A DNA stretch of 11,433 nt from Sulfurimonas sp. (GCA_026987995.1 JALSMC010000220.1:1-11433), one strand, 5' to 3'. Positions 1 to 6,916 are shown, counted from the first letter of the stretch. Program-made: numbers and translations. The notes: generated by a model not told the origin, from the letters alone.

Positions 1-317
1 TCATTCCATTGTGGGTTTACTTCTATAAGACACTTCATTGCTAAGTCGTAGTACTCTTGGAGTCCATCAACTTCAAGAATTTTTTTAAGGTTCTCCTCTA
101 AAATTTCATGAGAGATTTTTCCTTCATTATAAAATTTTAAATAGTAAGAAGGTTCCATATAAACCTTACCACCATATATTTTTTTTGCTTTATTGACGCC
201 ATCTCTAAAAGAGAGGTGCTCAAAACCTTTTAAAGGATTGTGATGAATAAATGACCCAATAGGCCAGTAATGCGGAATATTGCTCTTAATTGCATCAAGT
301 TTTTTTGTTATGCCCAT
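1..317 (-). CDS. dabA: DabA N-terminus (DUF2309 inorganic-carbon transporter subunit), partial
   Basis: This is the first 105 codons of a gene that runs off the left edge. DabA is the large zinc-containing, beta-carbonic-anhydrase-like subunit of the DAB complex, which accumulates inorganic carbon in autotrophs by energy-coupled hydration of CO2 on the cytoplasmic side of DabB. The translated N-terminus has the DUF2309 opening pattern: W18-P19, F23, H25-H26-N27-P28-L29, G31-F32-E33, then a G49-G50 turn and a YxxxY segment around residues 58-63. The ATG at 315-317 has AAGGAG eight bases upstream (326-331), which fixes the start. It overlaps the end of the preceding 251-residue gene by 10 bp, so it is the third gene of a dabB operon. 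The zinc ligands known for DabA lie beyond the window and cannot be checked. The call rests on this motif and on the adjacent dabB. Confidence 0.85.
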   Translation of the reverse strand, partial: MGITKKLDAIKSNIPHYWPIGSFIHHNPLKGFEHLSFRDGVNKAKKIYGGKVYMEPSYYLKFYNEGKISHEILEENLKKILEVDGLQEYYDLAMKCLIEVNPQWN

Positions 318-1063
318 GTGAGTATCTCCTTAATCCCATAAATACTTAATAGTACTAGTGAAACTATTATGGCAAAATGAGTAATTTTCTCTTTAAAGTT
401 TAAATCTACATAGTGAATATTTGGGTTTATCTTACCAAATATTGACTTCTCTAGTACTCTCATAGATACGAGAAAGTTTCCAGCATAAAGTGTAATAACT
501 ATAACGAACCACAAGGCATTTGCCTCACTATTAAAAATATGTGTTATAAAAAATAGAGAGTTTGGTAGCGGTGGGTAAAGCCCTATAGTAATGAGATATA
601 CTGTAATGTGAATACCAACTAAAGGAGTTGCTAAAGTAATACCTCTAACATATAGATAGTTAGCACTTCCATAATGCTTTTCATAAAAAGAAGCAATTGC
701 ATAGATACCAAGAAGTGATACAAGAAGTGATAAACTATAAAAGGCACCATGTTCTTCAAAGAGAATGAAAAAAGGTGCATTTATAAAGATAAAGTAATAC
801 CCCAGTTTATAAAAATTTGTCGTTTGTGTTGCACGATATATAGCATATAAAGCAGTAAAAAATGAAATAACCACAAAAGAGGTCATATACTCTCTATCCG
901 TATAAAAAGAGAGAATAACTGCACTTAGTAAAAGGAATCCACTTACTATAAAGATAGCTTTTGCACTAAATTTATCACTTTTTTCTAAAAGAATAAAATA
1001 TGGTACACCACCGCAAAGAAGCAAAAATATAATATTTAAAAATACAATATTATCAGTAATCAT
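308..1063 (-). CDS. Membrane protein between dabB and dabA, resembling the C-terminal half of an antiporter-like (NuoL/M) subunit
   Basis: This 251-residue, very hydrophobic protein has about seven or eight membrane helices. Residues 158-210 (GLYPPLPNSLFF, then E180, then a helix ending in R202 and a FG/KINPN turn) look like the late transmembrane region of NuoM/NuoL proteins, where a G-x-P-P-x-x-x-x-F segment precedes a glutamate and an amphipathic stretch. The N-terminal half has no clear proton-channel motif (no HAG, no DIKR). It starts at an ATG overlapping the dabB stop as ATGA, with AGGAAAACT just upstream, and its 3' end overlaps dabA by 10 bp. That position implies translational coupling and a structural or auxiliary role in the DAB complex. 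The homology is by eye and weak. It could also be an unrelated membrane partner or assembly factor. Confidence 0.7.
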   Translation of the reverse strand: MITDNIVFLNIIFLLLCGGVPYFILLEKSDKFSAKAIFIVSGFLLLSAVILSFYTDREYMTSFVVISFFTALYAIYRATQTTNFYKLGYYFIFINAPFFILFEEHGAFYSLSLLVSLLGIYAIASFYEKHYGSANYLYVRGITLATPLVGIHITVYLITIGLYPPLPNSLFFITHIFNSEANALWFVIVITLYAGNFLVSMRVLEKSIFGKINPNIHYVDLNFKEKITHFAIIVSLVLLSIYGIKEILTWA

Positions 1064-2670
1064 AGTTTTCCTTTTTTAGAACTATTAAATATTTCAAAAT
1101 AGTAACCTTCTTTAACAAGCAGTTTATAAAATGACCACTTGGATTTATTTGCTTTTTCTTTAGTAGCTGGTAGAGTGATGAAGTGCTGTTTGTATATAAA
1201 TAGCCAACCAACAATCATTACCAGAGATAAAACAACGAGTGCACTCACTAAAGTAACATTGAGTGTTGCAGCTTTATAAAAGAGTAGAGAATCATGACCA
1301 TAAAGGAAATGCTCTAGTGAAAGACCTATAAACTCATAAGTAAAGAGGACTAAAACAAAAGAAGTTACAATTCCAAAGATTGCTTTGATTGAATCAAATT
1401 TTGAAACCTTGAAAAAGGATAGAAAAAGTTGAGTTCCAGTAAGCCATGCAAAGGCTAAAATAACAATTGCAGCATTAAATTCAAAAAATTCTGGTGTAAG
1501 TAGTATTTTTATCCCAACAAATGCAACTACTGGTACAATGGTAAATAGTGCTATGAGTTTAAATGTTTTACTACTTTTAAATTTTGTGTTTTCTTCTAAA
1601 AATGTCTTATGTGAAAGACGTTCAGGAATATTTGGATCTTTTCTTGCGTACTTTATAATACTACCTGACTCTAAAAAGAGTGAAGCTTTGAAAATACCAT
1701 GAACTATAAGGTGGTAGATAGCTAGACTAAAAGCACCTAAACCTATCTCCATAATCATATAACCCATTTGACCTACAGTGGAGTAACCTAGTGAGCGTTT
1801 GATGTCTGATACTACAAGCATAAGCATAGAGGCAAAGATTGCAGTAAAAAGACCAACAACAAAAGCGATGTTTAAAACCATAGGTGTAAGTATTAATAAA
1901 TATGCCATTTTATTTAGTAAGATTCCTCCTACATTTACAACACCGGCATGCATAAGACCTGAAACTGGAGTAGGGGCCTCTGATGTATATGGTAGCCAGA
2001 TATGAAAAGGCACTATAGCAGACTTCATCATAGCAGCTAATAGATAGAGCAAACCTACTGTAAGTACCATTGGGTCTGTAACTGGGCTTTGAGACATAAC
2101 TAACCACTTTTCTTTGAGCACTAACAAATCAAAACTTCCAAAAGTTTGGTAAGTTAGTATTACTGCAAGTAGAAAAACAAAGTCTGCACCTTTATGAATA
2201 TACATAGTCCATCTTGCATTCTTTACAGCAGTTTTAGAACCTACATTAAAAGATACTAGGAGATAGAGTCCAACACTCATCAATTGCCATGCTAAAGCAA
2301 GAACTATGAGGTTATTACTCATTACAAGCAAGTATATAGATGCAAATATAAAGTTTAAGAGGATAAAAAATCTTTTGTATCCTGCTTCATCCCACATGTA
2401 CTTAGTCGCATACTTCCTGATTACTAAGCCAAGTATAGCTACATAAGGAACTAAAATTGCAGAGAGTTCATTATATACAAGTAGACCGTTAAAGCCTATT
2501 ATTTGAGTATCGTTACTCATTACATAGTATGTACCATATAAACCAAGTATCGCAATCATACTTGAGAGTACAATACTTATCTTGGGTATTAATTCTTTTT
2601 TATTTATAAAAAATAGCAAGAATGCTATTAAAATAGGTATACCCGGTATGAGTAATGTTAATTTTTCCAC
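1060..2670 (-). CDS. dabB: DabB, NuoL/Mrp-like proton-conducting subunit of the DAB inorganic-carbon transporter
   Basis: This 536-residue protein has about 14 membrane helices and the Proton_antipo_M (NuoL/M/N) core. K216 lies in MMKSAIVPFHIWLP, followed by PTPVSGLMHAG (233-243), DIKRSLGYSTVGQMGYM (289-305), and H324/K328 in LIVHGIFKASLF. These match the channel lysines and histidines of NuoL. The helix-5 position that is a glutamate in NuoL (W-E) is Gln129 here (ALAWQLMSVGLYLL). DabB proteins pass cations to power DabA, and the dabA start at 317 downstream separates this gene from a complex I nuoL. The start is GTG at 2668-2670 with AGGAG (2676-2680) five bases upstream. It is the first gene of the minus-strand operon and diverges from the oxidoreductase genes. 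A Mrp-type or NuoL paralogue is the alternative if dabA were absent. Confidence 0.88.
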   Translation of the reverse strand: MEKLTLLIPGIPILIAFLLFFINKKELIPKISIVLSSMIAILGLYGTYYVMSNDTQIIGFNGLLVYNELSAILVPYVAILGLVIRKYATKYMWDEAGYKRFFILLNFIFASIYLLVMSNNLIVLALAWQLMSVGLYLLVSFNVGSKTAVKNARWTMYIHKGADFVFLLAVILTYQTFGSFDLLVLKEKWLVMSQSPVTDPMVLTVGLLYLLAAMMKSAIVPFHIWLPYTSEAPTPVSGLMHAGVVNVGGILLNKMAYLLILTPMVLNIAFVVGLFTAIFASMLMLVVSDIKRSLGYSTVGQMGYMIMEIGLGAFSLAIYHLIVHGIFKASLFLESGSIIKYARKDPNIPERLSHKTFLEENTKFKSSKTFKLIALFTIVPVVAFVGIKILLTPEFFEFNAAIVILAFAWLTGTQLFLSFFKVSKFDSIKAIFGIVTSFVLVLFTYEFIGLSLEHFLYGHDSLLFYKAATLNVTLVSALVVLSLVMIVGWLFIYKQHFITLPATKEKANKSKWSFYKLLVKEGYYFEIFNSSKKGKL

Positions 2671-2712
2671 TATAACTCCTGAAGTTACAAAATAAAGTAT
2701 TAGACTTTTATC

Positions 2713-2746
2713 ATTTATATTTTTAATCCAAGTTAAAAATATAAAT
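2713..2746. repeat. Perfect 14-bp inverted repeat upstream of dabB
   Basis: The arms at 2713-2726 and 2733-2746 are exact reverse complements (ATTTATATTTTTAA and TTAAAAATATAAAT), separated by the six bases TCCAAG. It sits 43-76 bp upstream of the dabB GTG. It could be a regulator-binding dyad (for example a LysR-type site, inferred only from shape), a hairpin in the dabB leader, or AT-rich promoter DNA, because TATAAA on the minus strand lies inside it. No gene ends here, so a terminator is unlikely. Confidence 0.65.
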
Positions 2747-2762
2747 AAAGACTGATAATAAA

Positions 2763-2775
2763 GCTAAAATTTAGC
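2763..2775. promoter_or_regulatory. 13-nt palindrome, candidate operator in the dabB/oxidoreductase divergent region
   Basis: GCTAAA-A-TTTAGC is a perfect dyad with a one-base centre, 93 bp upstream of the dabB start and 17 bp beyond the larger inverted repeat. Two independent dyads this close together in a divergent intergenic region suggest regulator binding. The protein that would bind is unknown, and AT-rich DNA produces short palindromes by chance. Confidence 0.35.
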
Positions 2776-2877
2776 GATTATATCAAAAGTGTCACTGAGT
2801 AACAGATAATGATAGACTAGTGTAAAGATGTAAAGAATAACACTATTTGTAAAATAAAATATAAATTCGATATTAGT

Positions 2878-2894
2878 TGTTACACATTGTAGCA
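2878..2894. promoter_or_regulatory. Imperfect dyad TGTTACA-CAT-TGTAGCA, candidate operator
   Basis: Seven-base arms with one mismatch flank CAT. The core ACACATTGT (2882-2890) recurs at 3385-3393, upstream of the second oxidoreductase transcript, there as the dyad ACACA-T-TGTGT, and both copies are followed within a few bases by ATATG. This may be one operator used twice. The binding factor is unknown. Confidence 0.3.
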
Positions 2895-2958
2895 TATGAT
2901 ATTTTAACTTAAAAACATCATTTATTTTATTTTGTTAAATATGTATAAAACTAATAAA

Positions 2959-2964
2959 TATAAT
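2959..2964 (+). promoter_or_regulatory. Candidate -10 box for the ferredoxin (D) gene
   Basis: TATAAT matches the consensus exactly and lies 181 bp upstream of the D start codon. The nearest -35-like hexamer (TTGTTA, 2932-2937) is 21 bp away, too far for classic spacing, but Campylobacterota promoters often lack a -35. If used, it gives a leader of about 175 nt. The rest of the 2671-3144 region is AT-rich and shows no convincing small gene. Confidence 0.35.
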
Positions 2965-3144
2965 AGGTAAAATCTATACTAAATTAATAAAAAAATATTC
3001 TAATGAGTTAAATTAAAGAGAAATAAAAGGTTTTTTGAGTAAAGTGCTACCCGAGAAACATAAATTATAGTTCAAATACTATTGTTAACTCTTACTAACC
3101 TAAGGGTTGATGCCAATGTTTAAGTCATCATTAAGGAGTAAATA

Positions 3145-3369
3145 ATGTATTATGTAGCAAAAGTTAACGCTGATATGTGTGCTGAGTATAAATGTAACAC
3201 TTGTACTTTGTATTGTCCAGAGGCTAATACGCTGATGTTCAATAAAGATGGAAATACATCTTGGGTCGATGAAGATAGATGTAAGGGTTGTGCACTTTGT
3301 GTGTATGTATGTACTGATATGCTTGATCGTAACTGTATAACAATGGAAATGGCTGGTCACGAAGCATAG
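3145..3369 (+). CDS. porD: 2-oxoacid:ferredoxin oxidoreductase delta subunit (2x[4Fe-4S] ferredoxin)
   Basis: A 74-residue small iron-sulfur protein. Cluster motif 1 is C12-x4-C17-x2-C20-x3-C24-P, slightly expanded against the usual CxxCxxCxxxCP. Motif 2 is C46-x2-C49-x2-C52-x3-C56, and a spare Cys64 follows. It would carry electrons between the beta-subunit cluster and the external ferredoxin. The start is supported by AAGGAG (3133-3138) six bases before the ATG. It precedes the E-A-B-G genes, as D does in five-subunit enzymes of Hydrogenobacter/Aquifex, but is separated from E by 142 bp containing its own promoter, so it may be made in different amounts. The symbol follows the POR naming; whether the substrate is pyruvate or 2-oxoglutarate is not decided by sequence. 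Confidence 0.85.
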   Translation: MYYVAKVNADMCAEYKCNTCTLYCPEANTLMFNKDGNTSWVDEDRCKGCALCVYVCTDMLDRNCITMEMAGHEA

Positions 3370-3415
3370 ACTCAGTTAAGTTGCACACATTGTGTATATG
3401 TATAAAGTTATTAAT

Positions 3416-3430
3416 AGCTTAGTTTAAGCT
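3416..3430. repeat. Short perfect hairpin between the D and E subunit genes
   Basis: AGCTTA-GTT-TAAGCT forms a six-base stem with a three-base loop, extendable by a U-G and an A-U pair. It lies 46 bp after the D stop codon. No T-tract follows, so it is not a standard terminator. It could stabilise the 3' end of the D transcript or attenuate read-through into E. Confidence 0.4.
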
Positions 3431-3459
3431 GTGATTAGAAAACTAAACTACAAAAGAAA

Positions 3460-3488
3460 CAGACATATAGTTAATATTTAATTATAAT
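3460..3488 (+). promoter_or_regulatory. Sigma70-type promoter in front of the E-A-B-G genes
   Basis: The -10 box TATAAT (3483-3488) is a perfect match and the -35 CAGACA (3460-3465) matches TTGACA at four of six positions, with exact 17-bp spacing. Transcription would begin near 3495, giving a leader of under 20 nt before the E start at 3512. It implies that E-A-B-G can be transcribed without D. Confidence 0.55.
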
Positions 3489-3511
3489 GTAGAAAATTTT
3501 TAGGAGAACTT

Positions 3512-4081
3512 ATGGCAAATCAAGGCCCCGCGTATTATTCACCGTATCCTACGGCATTATATGAAGGTGTAAGCACACCAGTAGAAGGTAAAGCAATTTT
3601 ACTAGATAAAGAAGTAGATGAAGAAACTGCAATGAGAGAAATTGCAAAGCAAATGTTAACTAAAGAAAATGCAACAATTTTCCCTGGACCACAGGTACTA
3701 TATAGCTATAGTGACGAAGCAAGAAAAAAAGCAGCTCTTATCAAAGAGATGGCAGAAGTTCTTAATGCTAAAATGATTCCAATGTATGATTACAGACCAA
3801 AGTATCCTAAAATTGATGCTGAAATTGAAATCAATCCAAATCACCCGAACTTAACAATTTGGCATAACGATATTAAAGCAGCGATTTTCATCGGTGTTCA
3901 CTGTCACTATGCTAATGTGGCATTAAAAATGGTTAGATGTGAAACAGATTGTTATACAATTGCAATGTGTGCTCTTTCGGGACACGAAGATGCAATGGCA
4001 ACAATTAGGGATCAACATGCTTCAGATCTTGAGCAATTTATTAAAATAGCTCGTGAAGTAAAAGCAGAACTAAAATTATAA
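3512..4081 (+). CDS. porE: CODH beta (CdhB-like) family subunit of a five-subunit 2-oxoacid:ferredoxin oxidoreductase
   Basis: A 189-residue soluble protein. Its core, KAAIFIGVHCHYANVALKMVR (around 122-142), resembles the Rossmann-like fold of the CO dehydrogenase/acetyl-CoA synthase epsilon (CdhB) family, under which such proteins are generally annotated. Cys131, Cys143, Cys147 and Cys153 with His130, His132 and His158 cluster in the C-terminal half and could bind a metal, although they do not form a ferredoxin motif. No CODH catalytic genes are nearby. The gene sits directly before the alpha subunit (15-bp gap), matching the extra E subunit of the Hydrogenobacter/Aquifex enzymes. Its role there is unclear; assembly, stability or tuning toward CO2 reduction are inferences. 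AGGAG lies five bases before the ATG (3502-3506). Confidence 0.75.
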   Translation: MANQGPAYYSPYPTALYEGVSTPVEGKAILLDKEVDEETAMREIAKQMLTKENATIFPGPQVLYSYSDEARKKAALIKEMAEVLNAKMIPMYDYRPKYPKIDAEIEINPNHPNLTIWHNDIKAAIFIGVHCHYANVALKMVRCETDCYTIAMCALSGHEDAMATIRDQHASDLEQFIKIAREVKAELKL

Positions 4082-4096
4082 AAAAAGGAGAACTAA

Positions 4097-5296
4097 ATGG
4101 CATCAATTAAAGATATGACAGATACACATAACTGGTCTGGACAGAAATTAGTTACAGCAGATCACATGCTTTTCGAAGCACCACGTGAAAAGCACTTCAT
4201 GACAGGTTCTGAAGTTTTAAAAGAAGCGGTTAAAAGATGTACAGTAGATGCATCAGTATCTTACCCAATTACACCACAGTCAGAAGCGGCTCACCTTATT
4301 GGTGAACTATGGGCTGAAGGTTATGTTGGTATGTACTTTAGAGGTGAAAATGAGTTCGGTGTTATGGCAGAGGTTGCAGGTTGTGCAATGGCTGGTGCTA
4401 GAACTATTACTACGACTTCAGGTCCTGGTACACTTAGAGCAATGGAAAACTTTCCACAGTGGTCTGGTACAAGAATCCCTTGTCAACTGATTTTAATGGC
4501 TCGTGGTATTAACTCACCACTTACTATTCAACCAGATAACTTAGAAGTTACATTTATGTTAGAAACTGGTTGTATGATTTGGTATGCTGAAAATGTTCAA
4601 GAGTTATTTGACATGAGTATTGCTGCATTTATCGTTGCAGAAAAGCCTGATGTACATGTGCCTATTGTTACTGTTGTTGATGGTTTCTTTGTTTCTCATA
4701 CACGTGAATCTGTAATGTTACCAGCTGATGATATTGCTCTTTTCCCTTATGAGCCTTATAAAGCTCCATTACCTCCGATTGATTCTGAAACTCCTCCTGG
4801 ACGTTTTTTAAGAGATCCATTTGTAATGAAATCTAACTATATTTCTTATGCAACTCATGCTTCATGGCAGTGGGAAGTTAGATCTGCAGTTGAGCGTTCA
4901 CGTCGATATGCTAAGCATTTCCTTAAAGGTCTTGTTCATGTTACTGGAAGTGAAGATGCAGAAATCGCATTTGTTACTTGTGGTACTGCTTCTCATCAAG
5001 CAAAAGAAGCTGAAAGAGAATTAATGAAACACGGAATTAAATCTAAAGTTATCAAGCTTAGAACTATTAGACCATTTCCAAAAGAAGAACTTCTTAAAGA
5101 ACTTGAAGGTGTTAAACACATTTTCGTACCTGAATTCAATGTTGTTGGTTGGTTAGAAAAAGAAGTGAAAACTGCTCTTCATAACAACCACACTGCAAAT
5201 ATTGTTGGCGGACCTAGAGTTGCTGGTGGTATGAGTTTACCTGCTGAAGCAATTCTTAAAGAAGTATTTGAACACATTAACGTAGAAGGAAAATAA
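4097..5296 (+). CDS. porA: 2-oxoacid:ferredoxin oxidoreductase alpha subunit (PorA-like)
   Basis: A 399-residue cytoplasmic subunit with pyrimidine-binding and transketolase-C-like domains. The YPITPQSE motif (56-63) has the threonine that contacts the 2-oxoacid. GENEFGVMAEVAGCAMAGART (83-103) and TTSGPGT follow, then R126-IP, and VVDGFFVSHT (193-202), which is typical of pyruvate-type alpha subunits. The C-terminal part (about 285-399) has a VTCGT segment and the RTIRPFP turn. The protein converts pyruvate (or a related 2-oxoacid) plus CoA to acyl-CoA and CO2, or the reverse in the reductive TCA cycle. Length is normal for PorA. The ribosome site is in aaaaaaggagaact. Its stop is one base from the beta start. 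Pyruvate is preferred on the motif, but a For-type 2-oxoglutarate enzyme cannot be excluded. Confidence 0.9.
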   Translation: MASIKDMTDTHNWSGQKLVTADHMLFEAPREKHFMTGSEVLKEAVKRCTVDASVSYPITPQSEAAHLIGELWAEGYVGMYFRGENEFGVMAEVAGCAMAGARTITTTSGPGTLRAMENFPQWSGTRIPCQLILMARGINSPLTIQPDNLEVTFMLETGCMIWYAENVQELFDMSIAAFIVAEKPDVHVPIVTVVDGFFVSHTRESVMLPADDIALFPYEPYKAPLPPIDSETPPGRFLRDPFVMKSNYISYATHASWQWEVRSAVERSRRYAKHFLKGLVHVTGSEDAEIAFVTCGTASHQAKEAERELMKHGIKSKVIKLRTIRPFPKEELLKELEGVKHIFVPEFNVVGWLEKEVKTALHNNHTANIVGGPRVAGGMSLPAEAILKEVFEHINVEGK

Positions 5297-5297
5297 G

Positions 5298-6167
5298 ATG
5301 GCAATTGATATATACAAAATCAACCCTGAATTCCGTGACATTATGCCTAAAGAGATCATTGATCTTGAGGAAAATGCTACATGGGCTCAAAACCAAAAGA
5401 AACCACGTGGTATTAAAGAGATGCCAGATACTAAAGAGATTCTAGAAGAACACTCTTTATGTGCTGGTTGTCCAGAAGCTGCTGCTCTTAGATATGTACT
5501 TGCTGCATTACCTAAGCCAGAAGAGACTATCATTGTTAACTCAACTGGTTGTACTTCTTTGATGTTCCCACACATCGCTCTTCATACTGTTCACTCACTT
5601 TTTGGTAACCAAAATGCTGTTGCAACTGGTATCAAAAGAGTTCTTGACTGGAGATTTCCAGATATTGAGAAAGATGTTGTTGTTTTAGCTGGAGACGGTG
5701 CTACTGTTGATATCGGTCTTGACTATACACTTCAGTCTTTCTTTAGACAAGAAAATATCACTACTATCTGTTTTGATAATGAAGTTTATGCAAATACTGG
5801 TGGACAAGAATCAGGTGCAACTCCAAAAGGTCAAGTTTTTAAAATGGCACCTACTGGTAAGAAGTTCGAAAAAGTTAAAATGTGGGAATTAGCTACTACT
5901 GCTGGTTGTCACTATACTATGAACATGACTGCTTCTGCTCCTAAAGCAGTTGCTAAAGCTGTTCGTGAAGCTATTTTAGTTGCAAGAGAAATCGGACCAA
6001 CATTCCTTAACATTTACACTCCTTGTATCCTTGAGATTGGACTAAGTGCAAATGAAGGTCTTGGCGAAATGAAAGATCAAGATAAAGATAGATTTGCATC
6101 TTACAAGTTTGTTTCTCCTGAAGCAGAAGAGTTCTTGAAAAAATGTAAAGAAGAAGGAAAGTTATAA
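5298..6167 (+). CDS. porB: 2-oxoacid:ferredoxin oxidoreductase beta subunit, TPP- and [4Fe-4S]-binding (PorB-like)
   Basis: The 289-residue TPP-binding subunit. Cysteines C55-A-G-C58, C85 (NSTGC) and C243 (TPC) occupy the four positions of the proximal [4Fe-4S] cluster of PorB. The TPP signature runs from GDG (132-134) through D138 to DNEVYANTGGQ (160-170), which holds the Mg-binding asparagine. Next is an ATPKG loop. About 45 residues precede the first cysteine, a longer N-terminal tail than in minimal PorB proteins. Translation is probably coupled: the alpha stop TAA and this ATG are one base apart, with AAGGAAAATAAG as the ribosome site inside alpha. The 3' end overlaps the gamma ATG by one base (TAATG). 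Confidence 0.92.
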   Translation: MAIDIYKINPEFRDIMPKEIIDLEENATWAQNQKKPRGIKEMPDTKEILEEHSLCAGCPEAAALRYVLAALPKPEETIIVNSTGCTSLMFPHIALHTVHSLFGNQNAVATGIKRVLDWRFPDIEKDVVVLAGDGATVDIGLDYTLQSFFRQENITTICFDNEVYANTGGQESGATPKGQVFKMAPTGKKFEKVKMWELATTAGCHYTMNMTASAPKAVAKAVREAILVAREIGPTFLNIYTPCILEIGLSANEGLGEMKDQDKDRFASYKFVSPEAEEFLKKCKEEGKL

Positions 6168-6889
6168 TGGCTAAAGATTCAATCAAAGTAAGACTTCCGG
6201 GTCTTGGTGGACAAGGTGCAGTTACTGCTGCACACATTGCTGCAACTGCGGCTGATACTGATGGTTACTTCGCTGTTTCTAATCCATTTTTTGGTGCAGA
6301 AAAGCGTATGGCTCCTTCAGAGTCTTATGCAAGAATAGGTACTGTGCCTATTTACGATAGAGGGGAAGTAATTTATCCTGATATCGTTATGATTTTCCAC
6401 CCACAAGTTATTACTATGGGTAAATCATACACTATGCCTTTTTATGCTGGTATCAAAGAGAATGGTCTTGTTATTATTAACTCTGACATCGATCTTTTAA
6501 CTGATGTGGATAAGAAAATACTTGCTGACTTAAATGTTAAAGTTCTTACGCATGACTTTACTAAGTTTGCAATAGATCAAGCTGGTACTGAACTTGCTAC
6601 TAACATGGCAATGCTTGGTGCTTTATTTGGTGCACTTGGTACAGTTTCTAAGCCTGCTATTGAAGAGGGAATCAAAGATAGATTCCTTAAGAAATATACG
6701 GCTTCTGGTGGTACTGCTACACTCGATTCAGTTATTGAAAAGAAATTTAAGAAGAAGCAAGAGCTTATTGAGAAGAACCTCTTAACTGCATCTGCTGCTT
6801 ATGATTTAACTGCTGCTTGGGCTAAAGAAGTTGGACTAGAGCCAATTCTTGAACCATCAAAGCACAACAACGGTAACGTTAAAAAGTAA
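6167..6889 (+). CDS. porG: 2-oxoacid:ferredoxin oxidoreductase gamma subunit (PorG-like)
   Basis: A 240-residue subunit of the POR gamma family. The N-terminal GLGGQG (12-17) is the family hallmark, and FFGAEKRMAPSESYARIG (41-58) is the counterpart of the P-x-F-G-x-E-R-R-G segment that contacts CoA; here ERRG is EKRM. PDIVMIFHP (71-79) matches the next conserved strand. Residues from about 190 form a lysine-rich helical C-terminal tail, somewhat longer than in archaeal PorG. The ATG overlaps the beta stop codon by one base. This is the last gene of the operon, followed by a hairpin. Confidence 0.9.
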   Translation: MAKDSIKVRLPGLGGQGAVTAAHIAATAADTDGYFAVSNPFFGAEKRMAPSESYARIGTVPIYDRGEVIYPDIVMIFHPQVITMGKSYTMPFYAGIKENGLVIINSDIDLLTDVDKKILADLNVKVLTHDFTKFAIDQAGTELATNMAMLGALFGALGTVSKPAIEEGIKDRFLKKYTASGGTATLDSVIEKKFKKKQELIEKNLLTASAAYDLTAAWAKEVGLEPILEPSKHNNGNVKK

Positions 6890-6896
6890 TTTTATG

Positions 6897-6916
6897 ACCG
6901 TGCCTTTTGGTGCGGT
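6897..6916 (+). terminator. Probable terminator after the oxidoreductase operon
   Basis: ACCGTGCC-TTTT-GGTGCGGT forms an eight-base stem with two G-U wobbles and a four-base loop, seven bases after the gamma stop. It is GC-rich compared with the surroundings. The following bases (TATTCAT) are only partly T-rich, so the efficiency as an intrinsic terminator is uncertain. A longer T run occurs about 35 bp further on. Confidence 0.5.

Noticed and set aside
1060..2670. Complex I subunit NuoL
   Set aside because: No other nuo genes are present, the helix-5 glutamate is replaced, and a DUF2309 (DabA) gene follows in the same operon.
3116..3145. Nine-codon open frame (ATG TTT AAG ...) ending TAATG at the D gene start, as a possible leader peptide
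   Set aside because: It has no convincing ribosome site and no run of regulatory codons, and its 3' end is simply the D gene Shine-Dalgarno region. Chance is sufficient.
3100..3360. 86-residue minus-strand open frame over the ferredoxin gene
   Set aside because: It is antisense to a clear two-cluster ferredoxin, has a composition typical of a shadow frame (rich in T, S, I, H), and has no ribosome site.
3512..4081. Part of a genuine CO dehydrogenase/acetyl-CoA synthase
   Set aside because: No CODH or ACS catalytic subunits are nearby, and the gene is embedded in the 2-oxoacid oxidoreductase operon as in five-subunit enzymes.
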